Shown: positions 17,198-26,276 of the stretch, piece after piece
Layout of the letters: each line of letters begins with the position of its first letter
How positions within the stretch are numbered: position 1 is the first letter of the stretch
Assembly: GCA_900110015.1 (NCBI GenBank)
Contig: FOCD01000003.1
Location: 285,471-349,470, forward strand
From: Terribacillus saccharophilus
Lineage (GTDB): Bacteria > Bacillota > Bacilli > Bacillales > Amphibacillaceae
Length of the DNA: 64,000 nt
Direction of reading: 5' to 3'
Notes under the pieces: model-generated
Told to the model about the DNA's origin: nothing
The model's database searches: none
The model's input: only the letters and a program-made list of their open reading frames with translations
Program-made: the position numbers and the translations under genes

Positions 17198-18364
17198 ATG
17201 GCTTTAACTAAGAAACAAACATTTTTAGCATTCACATTAACTTTACTGACATTCGTCATGGGAACAAGCGAATTCGTCATTGTTGGCTTACTGACAGAGG
17301 TAGCTGCCGATTTAAACGTAACGGTAGCATCTGCTGGAACACTTGTATCGGGATTTGCCATTGCCTATGCAATTGGTACTCCCCTCTTAACTGGCTGGGT
17401 AAGCCGCTTTCCGAAATATCCCTTGATGCTCACACTTATCGTCGTCTTTATTTTAGGTAATATTATCAGTGCGTTAACATCATCCTTCGGCATTTTACTT
17501 GCGGCACGAATTGTGACAGCAGCAGCGAGTGGTGTTCTTACTGCTTTAGCAATGACAGTAGCAAGTGACACAATGCCAGCAGCAAGACGTTCTTCCGTTA
17601 TTGCACTTATCTTTGCCGGATTCACAATCTCCAATGTCTTAGGTGTACCGCTTGGCACATTCATAGGCCAATTAGGCTCATGGCATCTGACATTCTGGAC
17701 AACTGCACTACTCGGGGTGGTCGCCTTCATTATCAGTCTGTTTATCTTACCAAAGACAGCAGCAGGCGAGAAAAGTTCTATAGTGAAGCAGCTTGTTCTA
17801 TTTAAGAACCCAAAAATCCTCGTTGGTTTCTTTATCCCGACGTTCAGTATCGCTGGAACTTATACAATCTACACATATATCACGCCTATCATCGAGAATG
17901 AATTAGGTATTGCATCCAGCTCCGTAGGACTTGTCTTGCTTGCATACGGACTCTTTTCTATCGGCAGTAACTTCCTGGCAGGTAAGATTGCCGGACGTAA
18001 CGGCATTAGAGATTTACGTTATGCGTTTATCATTCAAGCAATCATCATTGCCTCCCTGTACGTGACAATGGATATTACTATTGCTGGATTGATCAGCATC
18101 ATGCTGATGGCAGTCATGATTTACGTTATGAATGCAACCATTCAAATTTATCTGATGGACCAAGCAGCAGCTTATTCGACGGCGGCCAGGGATTTTGCTT
18201 CCTCGCTGACTCCTGTTTCCGTTAATATTGGTATTACACTTGGTTCTGCTTTAGGTGGGGTGGTCGTAGCATACGGAAACCTGCCTAACCTTGCGATTGC
18301 GGGCGCGATATGTGCCCTTATCGCCTCCCTATTATCGTTTATCAGTTATCGAATGGAGAACTGA
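17198..18364 (+). CDS. MFS drug/metabolite exporter (DHA1 family)
   Basis: A 388-residue MFS transporter with about twelve TM helices. Motifs: FVMGTSEFVIVGLLTEVAADL (TM1 of the AraJ/PbuE-like DHA1 group), a proline/glycine-rich TM5 (SNVLGVPLGTFIG) and the TM4 arginine segment AARIVTAAASGV. ATG 17198 is preceded by TTGGAGTG. It follows the ArsR-family gene by about 100 bases with its own promoter and shared operator, so it is most likely an efflux pump induced by the regulator's ligand. The substrate is unknown. Confidence 0.9.
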   Translation: MALTKKQTFLAFTLTLLTFVMGTSEFVIVGLLTEVAADLNVTVASAGTLVSGFAIAYAIGTPLLTGWVSRFPKYPLMLTLIVVFILGNIISALTSSFGILLAARIVTAAASGVLTALAMTVASDTMPAARRSSVIALIFAGFTISNVLGVPLGTFIGQLGSWHLTFWTTALLGVVAFIISLFILPKTAAGEKSSIVKQLVLFKNPKILVGFFIPTFSIAGTYTIYTYITPIIENELGIASSSVGLVLLAYGLFSIGSNFLAGKIAGRNGIRDLRYAFIIQAIIIASLYVTMDITIAGLISIMLMAVMIYVMNATIQIYLMDQAAAYSTAARDFASSLTPVSVNIGITLGSALGGVVVAYGNLPNLAIAGAICALIASLLSFISYRMEN

Positions 18365-18375
18365 TACCAATACAT

Positions 18376-18410
18376 GAAAAAAGACAGGTTGTGATCAACC
18401 TGTCTTTTTC
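18376..18410. terminator. bidirectional terminator between MFS pump and GNAT
   Basis: AAAGACAGGTTG-TGAT-CAACCTGTCTTTTT. It lies inside the last codons of the minus-strand acetyltransferase, whose stop is at 18395, so one hairpin serves both convergent genes. Confidence 0.88.
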
Positions 18411-18973
18411 GTATGTAAGAAATCAGATTTAGTTATTGCGTACATTTTCACATCACGCTGTACTCCTTTTATATAAAGCAACTTACGCAATGTCCCTTCA
18501 AATGACATACCAGCTCTCTGCATGACTTTCTCCGAACCGCTATTTTGTACATCACATTTCGCTTGAACCCGCTCAAGTTTCATTCTTTCAAAACCGAACT
18601 GAATGACTTGCTTTGCAGCTTCTGTCATGTAACCTTTACGCCAATATGGCTGCGCAAGTACGTAACCAATCTCGCCCACATGATGATTATGCTGACAAGA
18701 GACATAATTGATTGTACCAATCAGGCGCTTCTCTTCCTTAAGCTCGATTCCCCAAAAAACAGCTTGATTACTTTCGTATAAACTAAGAATGATATCTAGG
18801 AATTGCTGTGTATCCTCAATCGTTTGGTGAGTAGGCCAGGTAACAAATTCAGAAACAGCTGGATCTGAACCGTAGGCATATATTGCTTCTACATCTGATG
18901 GTGTCAATTTACGAAGAACAAGACGTTCGGTTTCTAAGGAAGGAAGATTTTCAAGTACGTGTTCTGTTTGCAT
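18395..18973 (-). CDS. GNAT N-acetyltransferase (RimJ/RimL-like)
   Basis: A 192-residue acetyltransferase: N-terminal LETERLVLRKLTPSDVEAIY, the acetyl-CoA pyrophosphate loop GEIGYVLAQPYWRKGYMTEA, and VQAKCDVQNSGSEKVMQRAGMSFEG before the C-terminal strand. This layout is typical of the RimJ/RimL group, which modifies protein N-termini or small amines. The target is unknown. The start at 18973 has TAGGAGG upstream. Confidence 0.9.
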   Translation of the reverse strand: MQTEHVLENLPSLETERLVLRKLTPSDVEAIYAYGSDPAVSEFVTWPTHQTIEDTQQFLDIILSLYESNQAVFWGIELKEEKRLIGTINYVSCQHNHHVGEIGYVLAQPYWRKGYMTEAAKQVIQFGFERMKLERVQAKCDVQNSGSEKVMQRAGMSFEGTLRKLLYIKGVQRDVKMYAITKSDFLHTKKTG

Positions 18974-19118
18974 TTTAAAACGACCTCCTATTAACTCTCT
19001 TATAGCTATTTTTACATATATATCTACTATAATAAACTAGTTTCACAAGTAACCAAAAAACAAAAAACTCCCCGTTTACAAAATAACTGTAAACAAGGAG
19101 TTCTATCAAAATGAATTT

Positions 19119-21290
19119 CTATCCTAGATATGACCGATATATATTCTTGCCGCCCTTCTTTGCCTGATACAAAGCAGTATCCGCACTGCGCATAAGCTCA
19201 TATCCCTTTTTACCATGAGCCGGATAAAAGGCTATTCCGATACTGGAGGTTGTCTTAAATAGATTTCTACCTATGTTCCATGCTCTTTGAAAAGATGCTC
19301 GGATGTTATCAGCTATGCGGATAGCATCCTGTTCTTCTTCTATACCTGGCAGAAGGATTGTAAATTCGTCTCCGCCCTGTCTCGAAAGAACATCCTCCTC
19401 CCGTAGGCATTCCTTCACCCTCTGAGCAAATTGGTTAAGCAACTCATCACCAACATCATGTCCGAGTGTATCATTGATATATTTGAAATTATCGAGGTCC
19501 AAATACATCACAGCTACCTTCTTCTTCGTTTGCTTCGCCTCTTCCAGTGCTTGATCCAGCTTTTCCTTAAACAGCCGTCTATTTGGCAGTCCAGTCAACG
19601 TATCATGATAAGCCATATACGTCAGTTTCTCTTCAAGCTCCAACCTTTCTGTTATGTCCCTTGAGACAACGAGGAAATGATTAAACACACCATTTTCATC
19701 AAAGATTGGATTTGCTTTCCCCTCCAACCAAATCCAATCACCTCTAATATTCTTAAAACGGAATTTCAGCACTGTACCTTTTTGGGTCGCAACCATTTCG
19801 TCCAGCTGCTCTCGCACCTTCCTCCGGTCATCCGTATGCATGAAATCTCCTGCATACTTTCCTTCATACGCTACAGCTGGAAACCCGAGCACTGTTACGT
19901 GAGATGGAGAAGCGTACTTGAAATAGCCATCCCAATCTATAATACAGAGCAGATCAGTCATATTCTCCGCAATCAAGCGATAGCGCGCTTCGCTCTGCCG
20001 TAACGCTTCTTCTGAGTTCCTTCGGTCAGAATTATCAAGCAGAGAAGCTGCTACCTTTCTATCTGTGATATCCACTGAACACCCGATTACCTCGACGACC
20101 TTACCGCCTCTTATGACGGGACGCAAAGATGTGACATATCGCAATCCTTGCACATTCGATTCGTAAACGACGTTTTCTTCCCCATTCCATGCCCGTTCAT
20201 AATACGGCATCTTTCTGTCTGCTTCTTCTTGAGAAAGGAATTCTTTCAATTCCTTTCCGATAAGTTGCTGCGGGGTAAATTGCATACGATAAATCAGTTC
20301 GCCATCACTGAAGCCATGGATAAACCGTCCGTTCTTTTTCGTGAATTTGAAAATCATGCCTTGCTGCTTCCGGACAGCTTCCTGCAAGTCCTGCTGCGTT
20401 TTTTCTACACCCCATTTGAGCCAGGATTCTCTGGAGGTCTCTGGAGAAATGCCTTCATTAGGGATGATTCCCTCCAATTTTGGAATGATGTTCACAAATT
20501 CTTCCGGCGATACTGGCTTACTGAAAAGATACCCTTGGGCTTCATCACAGAGATTCTGCTGAAGAAAAACAAGATGATCTTTGAATTCTACACCTTCAGC
20601 AATAACCTCGAGCTTCAGTTGATGCGCCATAGCGATAATCGTTTTAACGATAGTTGCATCCTTTGAATCATTGGTACAATTCCGCACAAATGACCGATCT
20701 ATCTTAATGGAATCTATCGGGAATTCCTTTAGATGATAAAGTGAGCTAAATCCTGTGCCAAAGTCATCCATACTGATCCGGACACCCATCCGCTTCAGCT
20801 GATGCAAAACTGGCAGCACAGCATGGACATCCATTGTCATGCTTTCCGTTATCTCCAGCTCCAAGTATTCGGGAGCGAGTCCTGATTCGTCTAATACAGA
20901 TTGTACCTTCTCCGCCAAATCACCTTGATACAGCTGAGGGGCAGATAAATTAACCGCCACAATCATAGAAGACAGACCCTGTTCCTGCCACGCTTTATTC
21001 TGCATACACGCTGTCCGAAGCACCCATTCCCCGATAGGCAGAATCATTCCTGTTTCTTCAGCAGCAGGAATAAAATCCAGCGGGGAAATGATTCCTTGCT
21101 CAGGATGCTCCCATCGGATCAGCGCCTCCACTCCGCACAATTTGCCTGTCTTCAGATTGAGCTTCGGCTGATAAAGAAGGCAAAATTCCTCCCTCTCAAG
21201 TGCGAGATGCAGCTCTTCTTTCCATTTATCTTTATTTGGTTTATATACATTCACTATCGCAACACCTCGATTTGCTAAGTCTTTAAACAT
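19119..21290 (-). CDS. EAL-PAS-PAS-GGDEF cyclic-di-GMP signalling protein
   Basis: A 723-residue cytoplasmic protein with an inverted domain order: EAL first (residues about 25-265; motifs GVEALIRW, ELEITES, MDDFGTGFSSL, AEGVE), two PAS domains (about 310-410 and 430-550), then GGDEF (about 560-720; RQGGDEF intact). No TM segment is seen. EAL should hydrolyse c-di-GMP and GGDEF should make it; both catalytic cores look complete. The start lacks a clear Shine-Dalgarno, and the first 25 residues resemble the linker that normally joins a GGDEF end to an EAL domain. An in-frame stop lies 12 codons upstream, so no further domain precedes. Confidence 0.92.
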   Translation of the reverse strand: MFKDLANRGVAIVNVYKPNKDKWKEELHLALEREEFCLLYQPKLNLKTGKLCGVEALIRWEHPEQGIISPLDFIPAAEETGMILPIGEWVLRTACMQNKAWQEQGLSSMIVAVNLSAPQLYQGDLAEKVQSVLDESGLAPEYLELEITESMTMDVHAVLPVLHQLKRMGVRISMDDFGTGFSSLYHLKEFPIDSIKIDRSFVRNCTNDSKDATIVKTIIAMAHQLKLEVIAEGVEFKDHLVFLQQNLCDEAQGYLFSKPVSPEEFVNIIPKLEGIIPNEGISPETSRESWLKWGVEKTQQDLQEAVRKQQGMIFKFTKKNGRFIHGFSDGELIYRMQFTPQQLIGKELKEFLSQEEADRKMPYYERAWNGEENVVYESNVQGLRYVTSLRPVIRGGKVVEVIGCSVDITDRKVAASLLDNSDRRNSEEALRQSEARYRLIAENMTDLLCIIDWDGYFKYASPSHVTVLGFPAVAYEGKYAGDFMHTDDRRKVREQLDEMVATQKGTVLKFRFKNIRGDWIWLEGKANPIFDENGVFNHFLVVSRDITERLELEEKLTYMAYHDTLTGLPNRRLFKEKLDQALEEAKQTKKKVAVMYLDLDNFKYINDTLGHDVGDELLNQFAQRVKECLREEDVLSRQGGDEFTILLPGIEEEQDAIRIADNIRASFQRAWNIGRNLFKTTSSIGIAFYPAHGKKGYELMRSADTALYQAKKGGKNIYRSYLG

Positions 21291-21502
21291 GCTGCTGGTT
21301 GCTGGGTAATAAATTTCATTGTCTTATAAGGCCATAGTTGGTCCTGCTATATACGCTACATGATTATACAACCAACCCCGGCTGTATACGATACTTTCCA
21401 TTAATCCAATTATAGGAAATGAAAGAACAGTTTTATGTCAGGTTATTGTATATATACCCTATAAGATCAGCAGTGATTCTTTATGAAAAAAAGCACGAAA
21501 TA

Positions 21503-21535
21503 AAACCGCCAGTGTTATATCGCTGACGGTTGTTT
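21503..21535. terminator. possible terminator
   Basis: AACCGCCAG-N10-CTGACGGTT with a single mismatch, followed on the plus strand by GTTTCTATT. The gap 21291-21640 otherwise holds no gene that I can support. Confidence 0.4.
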
Positions 21536-21640
21536 CTATTAAATAATCTAAGCTATGGCAAGGCGCAACGAGGAACGTATACATGAATGGGAGTATAGCA
21601 GTATCGAATTATGAGCGAATAATGTTTGAGAATTAAAAAT

Positions 21641-21675
21641 GAGATAATCCGCTGGCAGCACCAACGGGTTATCTC
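21641..21675 (-). terminator. terminator after the lipase unit
   Basis: Stem GAGATAACCCG with CGGATTATCTC (one mismatch), then ATTTTTAATT on the minus strand, 30 bases beyond the stop of the coiled-coil gene. Confidence 0.7.
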
Positions 21676-21705
21676 ATTAAAGTATAGAAACGTGAAAGTT
21701 TAAGT

Positions 21706-22020
21706 TTACCACCAGCCGCCTCTAACCCTTATACTCTCCCTCAAAATAACATAAGAATGCTCTATCCCTTTCAAAAGCAGGATATTCTCCTCCAAACGCT
21801 GCCTCAATGCTTTATTTGCCTGTCCATCAAAGCAATCCTCTAGCGCATCTTTGAGTTTTATATGCTCCTCTGAAAGTGATTCAATATGGTTACAGCGCTC
21901 TAAATACTTCTTATAAAACTTCTCATCTGCTTCCAGATCGTCCTTAATGCTTCTCTCCAACTCTTTCTTTTGCTTCCGTCTCTCAAGGAATTCATCAAAT
22001 TCATCCAGTATTTCTATCAT
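21706..22020 (-). CDS. small coiled-coil protein paired with the lipase (104 aa)
   Basis: Unnamed helical protein, highly charged (FDEFLERRKQKKELERSIKDDL; LSEEHIKLKDALEDC), with a predicted coiled coil over most of its length and an unusual C-terminal VRGGWW. It starts 24 bases after the lipase stop behind GGAAGG, so the two are co-transcribed. Its size, charge and position resemble the small helical helper proteins that accompany LXG and lipase substrates of type VII secretion (Lap/Tla-like), but I cannot name the DUF. An unrelated helical protein is possible. Confidence 0.65.
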   Translation of the reverse strand: MIEILDEFDEFLERRKQKKELERSIKDDLEADEKFYKKYLERCNHIESLSEEHIKLKDALEDCFDGQANKALRQRLEENILLLKGIEHSYVILRESIRVRGGWW

Positions 22021-22044
22021 TCTATCATGCCTTCCACTATTGAA

Positions 22045-23337
22045 TTAGAATCTCAGCCAACCTGCTAACATTTCATCAATATGTGCAAAATCTTTCGCCA
22101 TCTTGTTCATATTGTGTGCGATTTCTCCAGTGTCAGATTGTGCATCTTTTAGAAATTCAATCACTTCATCAAAGTAATCCATCTCAAATAACATCGGAAT
22201 ACCGTTTGGACCACTTACCGTCAGATCCCGATAGATATCATCTACATCAGAGCCATTCAGCTTATCGTACCTTCCCGCACCAACCTGACCTTTGAATTTA
22301 CTCTTCGCATATTCCATCGCCGAGAGATAATCATCCAAGAACTGCATCATCTCTTTTTTAGTCTTCGCAATAAGATCTTCACTAGCTTCTACTTGTGCTG
22401 CATAAGATTTCATTAATTCGGTTTGAATAACAATGGGGAAATCTGAAACACCACTATTTTTTAGGAAGAGAGGTGATGTGGAGATAGCAGCGCGTAGTTT
22501 TTCATCAAATAGAAGATCTGATTTGTAGTAGCCATCTTCATTATATAGAGTTTTATCCGTGTAGTTCTTTATACCATGAGAACCCAGCATATCAGCGAAT
22601 TGATCGCCTAAGCCATCTTTGCCAGCAGGGTCTTCCATATAATAAAGTGAGCCGATTGTTTTGTCATGAAACATTGAGACCGCGTCACTTGGATATGCAT
22701 ATGTAATAATATTGTCCTTATAGTCACCTTCGCGAACGCGCTTTTGCTGTTCTTCACTTAAGAGACCATAAGCATCGGCGGCTGCAAAGGTTACAGCGTT
22801 TGAATCATAAACAACCGCACAATATTGCCCGATTCCTCCACCCAGGGAATGTCCAGTAAATGTTATGTTTTCTGCACCGTATTTGTCCACATATTTTTTA
22901 ACAGCTGCTTCTGCTTCAGAAAACTGATTTTTATTTGTGTATGTAACTGATTGCTCTGTCACATCATATTTGGCACGCCCGGCGTATAAACTTTGGATTT
23001 GGGCCCGAGAACCAGTATAAGGCTCTGTTACTTCATACACATCTGTATAATCCGAATCACCTAAAACAACTCCATTTAAGTCCTCATCGAAGTCCTTTAT
23101 CATCTCAGATAAACCTTTATCCATTTCAGTGCCTCTGAAGCTAATTACAACTTCATTAGTCTCAGCATTCTCTAAGACATAACCATATAATCCTGTGTCC
23201 TCATCCTCAATTATATCCACAGTTTTCCATATAATTCGTTCATCCGAATGTGGCAAATCTATTAAGATTTGCTCTTGGTCATTCTGATATGTTTCTTGTG
23301 ATATAAAGCCCGCCTGATAGTCATTCAATTTGCCCAT
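22045..23337 (-). CDS. class 3 lipase with C-terminal helical domain, type VII toxin-like
   Basis: A 430-residue protein. The N-terminal lipase_3 domain has the nucleophile elbow TGHSLGGGIGQ (Ser near residue 170) and EVVISFRGTE upstream (oxyanion region). After about residue 300 it becomes helical and charged (QVEASEDLIAKTKKEMMQFL) and ends MNKMAKDFAHIDEMLAGWLRF, an LXG/WXG-like tail. There is no signal peptide. A lipase first and a helical targeting-like end is the reverse arrangement described for S. aureus TslA. ATG 23337 has GAGAGGG upstream. The divergent lipoprotein at 23384 and the coiled-coil gene behind it fit a secreted phospholipase toxin with immunity and partner. Secretion is inferred; an intracellular lipase is the alternative. 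Confidence 0.8.
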   Translation of the reverse strand: MGKLNDYQAGFISQETYQNDQEQILIDLPHSDERIIWKTVDIIEDEDTGLYGYVLENAETNEVVISFRGTEMDKGLSEMIKDFDEDLNGVVLGDSDYTDVYEVTEPYTGSRAQIQSLYAGRAKYDVTEQSVTYTNKNQFSEAEAAVKKYVDKYGAENITFTGHSLGGGIGQYCAVVYDSNAVTFAAADAYGLLSEEQQKRVREGDYKDNIITYAYPSDAVSMFHDKTIGSLYYMEDPAGKDGLGDQFADMLGSHGIKNYTDKTLYNEDGYYKSDLLFDEKLRAAISTSPLFLKNSGVSDFPIVIQTELMKSYAAQVEASEDLIAKTKKEMMQFLDDYLSAMEYAKSKFKGQVGAGRYDKLNGSDVDDIYRDLTVSGPNGIPMLFEMDYFDEVIEFLKDAQSDTGEIAHNMNKMAKDFAHIDEMLAGWLRF

Positions 23338-23383
23338 TGGATAACTAACCCTCTCTTTGATATACTTTACTCGAGGTGTGATT

Positions 23384-23728
23384 ATGAGAAAATTTGTATA
23401 TCTTCTATTAACTTCTATAATTTCCATTATACTACTAGGAGGATGCAATGTGAACGATAGTAATTCTGAATATGATGAAGAGACGGTTTCTCAAGCTAAA
23501 GATACTGCAGAAAGCTATATCAAGAATAACTTTGAAGGTATAGAAAGTATCGAAATGGGCGAACCATATGAAGCACCTATGGGGAGTATGACGATAGATG
23601 GCACGGTTAATGACGGTGCAGGTTTCTCTATCAAGTTCCATAAAGATACGAGCGTTGCTGGTATTGGCACTAAAGAAGGATTTCCTGAGTTAAAAGATGA
23701 GTGTGAAGATACAAGTTGCGATTACTAA
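23384..23728 (+). CDS. DUF1433-like lipoprotein, candidate immunity protein
   Basis: A 114-residue exported lipoprotein: signal FVYLLLTSIISIILLGGC with lipobox LLGGC. The mature part (AESYIKNNFEGIESIEMGEP, then PMGSMTIDGTVNDGAGFSIKF) has the pattern of DUF1433 lipoproteins. In S. aureus such lipoproteins (TilA) protect against the TslA lipase. ATG 23384 has GAGGTG six bases before it; an upstream TTG (23357) lacks one. Its start is 46 bases from the lipase start on the opposite strand, a divergent pair with a shared control region. Confidence 0.78.
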   Translation: MRKFVYLLLTSIISIILLGGCNVNDSNSEYDEETVSQAKDTAESYIKNNFEGIESIEMGEPYEAPMGSMTIDGTVNDGAGFSIKFHKDTSVAGIGTKEGFPELKDECEDTSCDY

Positions 23729-23769
23729 ATAAAAGCGGCAGTACTATAACATTGAATAATTTAAGTAGG

Positions 23770-23804
23770 AGACCTTAACGTAGTTTGTTAATGGTCTTTT
23801 TTTA
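23770..23804 (+). terminator. terminator after the DUF1433-like lipoprotein
   Basis: AGACCTTAAC (23770-23779) pairs with GTTAATGGTCT (23787-23797) with one bulge, followed by seven T residues. Confidence 0.8.
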
Positions 23805-23928
23805 TATCATTCGTCACCCATCCAATACTCTGTACAGCAACAATTACTACAATGCGCAACAAAGGTTTCAATGTGAAAGATGATGGTAAGATACTTATAG
23901 CAAGAAGTAAAAAGGAGGAAAGGTAGTT

Positions 23929-24915
23929 ATGGCAAATTTTAAAAAAGCACTGAATCAAAATATCGGTCTAGGAACAGCACCACTAGGAAACATGTTCCGA
24001 AACGTTCCTGAGTCAGAAGCTATAGAAACGATTCAAACCGCATGGGATCAAGGTATTCGCTATTTTGATACTGCCCCTTTCTATGGTGCTGGCTTGGCGG
24101 AATTACGCTTAGGTAAAGTCCTATCAAAATATAATCGGGATGATTACGTAATCAGCACGAAAGTAGGCCGTTATCTTACAGATGAAGAGGAAGATAAGGA
24201 AGGCTTGTATGAAGAAGGACGTAAAAATAAAGTAATCACAGATTACACGGAGGACGCAACGCTTCGTTCAATTGAACAGAGCTTGGAACGTTTGCAAACT
24301 GATCGAATTGATATCGTTTATGTGCATGATCTTTCTCCTGACTTCCACGGAGATGAGTGGATTGCCAAATTCGAAGAAGCGCGAACTGGAGCTTTCCGTG
24401 TTCTGTCACGTCTTCGCGAAGAAGGCGTCATCAAGTCATGGGGACTGGGCGTCAATACGACGATTCCAATCGAAGTAGCGATGGAGCTGGAAGAAGTACA
24501 GCCTGACTTGTGCTTATCCGCCACGCAATATACACTGTTGCAGCATAAGAAGGCGTTGCAGCGCATGCTGCCGACTGCAGAGGAAAAAGGTGTCGGCATT
24601 GTTGTCGGCGGCGCATTCAACTCAGGCGCCCTGCTCGGCGGCCCTTACTTTGACTACAAAGAAGCATCAGATGCAATCAAAGAGCGCGTGAAACAATTCG
24701 AAGAAATCGCCCAGCGCCACGATGTCAGCTTAAAAGCTGCGGCTCTTCAGTTCTCTACAGCTCACCCAGCGGTTGCAGCCGTTATTCCTGGTTCTACACG
24801 TCCTGAACGAATCAAAGAGGACTTAGCAGCCATGAAGGCGGAAATACCAGCTGCATTTTGGCAGGAACTGCTGGATAAAGAATTGATTTCATCGGACGCA
24901 CCACTACCAAACTAA
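23929..24915 (+). CDS. aldo/keto reductase
   Basis: A 328-residue NADPH-dependent aldo/keto reductase: GTAPLGN at the start, the catalytic Asp/Tyr pair in RYFDTAPFYG, Lys in VISTKVGRYL and His in IVYVHDLSP, then the cofactor segment IPGSTRPERIKEDL. It resembles the pyridoxal 4-dehydrogenase/L-fucose dehydrogenase/galactose dehydrogenase-like branch, but the substrate cannot be settled. A strong AAAGGAGGAAAGG precedes the ATG. It is monocistronic. Confidence 0.9.
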   Translation: MANFKKALNQNIGLGTAPLGNMFRNVPESEAIETIQTAWDQGIRYFDTAPFYGAGLAELRLGKVLSKYNRDDYVISTKVGRYLTDEEEDKEGLYEEGRKNKVITDYTEDATLRSIEQSLERLQTDRIDIVYVHDLSPDFHGDEWIAKFEEARTGAFRVLSRLREEGVIKSWGLGVNTTIPIEVAMELEEVQPDLCLSATQYTLLQHKKALQRMLPTAEEKGVGIVVGGAFNSGALLGGPYFDYKEASDAIKERVKQFEEIAQRHDVSLKAAALQFSTAHPAVAAVIPGSTRPERIKEDLAAMKAEIPAAFWQELLDKELISSDAPLPN

Positions 24916-24941
24916 GATACAAGCAACTAACAGTAACTATA

Positions 24942-24984
24942 TAAAAAAAAGGCTAACTCCCTTCGATAAGGAGTTAGCCTTTTT
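24942..24984. terminator. bidirectional terminator between aldo/keto reductase and MFS gene
   Basis: AAAGGCTAACTCC - 8-base loop - GGAGTTAGCCTTTTT with A-rich and T-rich flanks, between two convergent stop codons. Confidence 0.9.
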
Positions 24985-24986
24985 GA

Positions 24987-26192
24987 TTAGTGCTGCTGAT
25001 TGATATACGCGTTCTTCCCAGCTCCCATACCAACAATCCAGAGCACTACAGCCACCGCAACCAACAATGCTAGCGGCACTGTCCAGCTTGACGTAACATC
25101 ATGAATTAAGCCAAATAATGTTGGGCCTACTGCGGCTAATAGATACCCGACAAACTGCGCCATACCTGATAATTCTGCGGATTCCTGAGCTGAGTGTGTC
25201 CGTAATACAAAAAACATTGTTGCGAGACTGAACACACCGCCTCCGGCTAATCCGAACAGCAATACACTGATAACACTAATCCATGTGATACCCGTCAACA
25301 ACCCGGAGAAGCTCATAACGAAACACAAAGCTATGAGGCTCACTATTCCCCTTTGTCCAGCAAGACGACCTGCTAGGATCGGGAGCAAAAATGAAGTCGG
25401 CAAGCTGCAAAGCTGCGTGAGAGCTAAAAGCCAGCCAGCTGTTGATTCACTAAAGCCTTGATTTTGAAGTATTGTGGGCATCCAGGTAATCATGATGTAA
25501 TACAATAACGATTGCAATCCCATGAAACCTGTTACCTTCCAGGCAAGACCCGATGACCATAGTTTCTTTCCTTTCTTAGGAAGAGAAATGGATGATGTTA
25601 TTACTTTTTGGCGCAGCTGTGGTATCCAAGCGACCATCGTTACAAGCGTCAAAATCACCCATACTGCGAGCGAGCCATGCCATCCACTACCAAGACCGTT
25701 TGAAAGAGGAACACTAATTCCAGAAGCAAGCGCAGCCATCCCGTTCATGGTCATCGCATAAGCTCCAGTCATCACACCAACATTTTTAGGGAATTCCCGC
25801 TTAATCAAGCCTGGTAAAAGTACATTCCCCATGGCTATACCGATTCCCGCTAAAGCCGTACCAACGAAAAGCATCCATACTGGTGAGAAAAACCGCAATA
25901 TAAGTCCAACAGCTATGATAATCAGTCCGGCAAATAAAGTTCTTTCAATACCTAGACGCCTAGCAATTCTTGGAGCGACCAGTGCAAATACAGCAAAAGC
26001 AATCAAAGGCAAAGTTGTCAGCATACCTGTTGAAGCATTGCCAATGCCTGTATCTGAACGGATATTGTCTATTAAAGGACTTAACCCTGTTATAGGAGCA
26101 CGCAAGTTAGCACCGACAAGCAGAATGCTTAAGACTAACACAGCAATGCCAACACGTGAGGCGTTTTGTTTTAATTGATTAGATTGTTCCAT
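24987..26192 (-). CDS. MFS transporter, CynX/NimT family
   Basis: A 401-residue transporter with about twelve TM helices. The N-terminal block LVGANLRAPITGLSPLIDNI followed by GMLTTLPLIAFAVFAL is the signature of the CynX/NimT (cyanate, 2-nitroimidazole) family. ATG 26192 has AAGGAGAAG upstream; an in-frame start at 26219 has none. Such proteins export small organic anions or drugs. The actual substrate is unknown, and no cyn gene is nearby. Confidence 0.9.
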   Translation of the reverse strand: MEQSNQLKQNASRVGIAVLVLSILLVGANLRAPITGLSPLIDNIRSDTGIGNASTGMLTTLPLIAFAVFALVAPRIARRLGIERTLFAGLIIIAVGLILRFFSPVWMLFVGTALAGIGIAMGNVLLPGLIKREFPKNVGVMTGAYAMTMNGMAALASGISVPLSNGLGSGWHGSLAVWVILTLVTMVAWIPQLRQKVITSSISLPKKGKKLWSSGLAWKVTGFMGLQSLLYYIMITWMPTILQNQGFSESTAGWLLALTQLCSLPTSFLLPILAGRLAGQRGIVSLIALCFVMSFSGLLTGITWISVISVLLFGLAGGGVFSLATMFFVLRTHSAQESAELSGMAQFVGYLLAAVGPTLFGLIHDVTSSWTVPLALLVAVAVVLWIVGMGAGKNAYINQQH

Positions 26193-26276
26193 ATGTCTTC
26201 TCCTTACTCTGTCAAGCACGCCAGGAAAATCCCCAGCAAAGACACACCCCTTTTAGGTGTATCCAACTCGTTTTCT

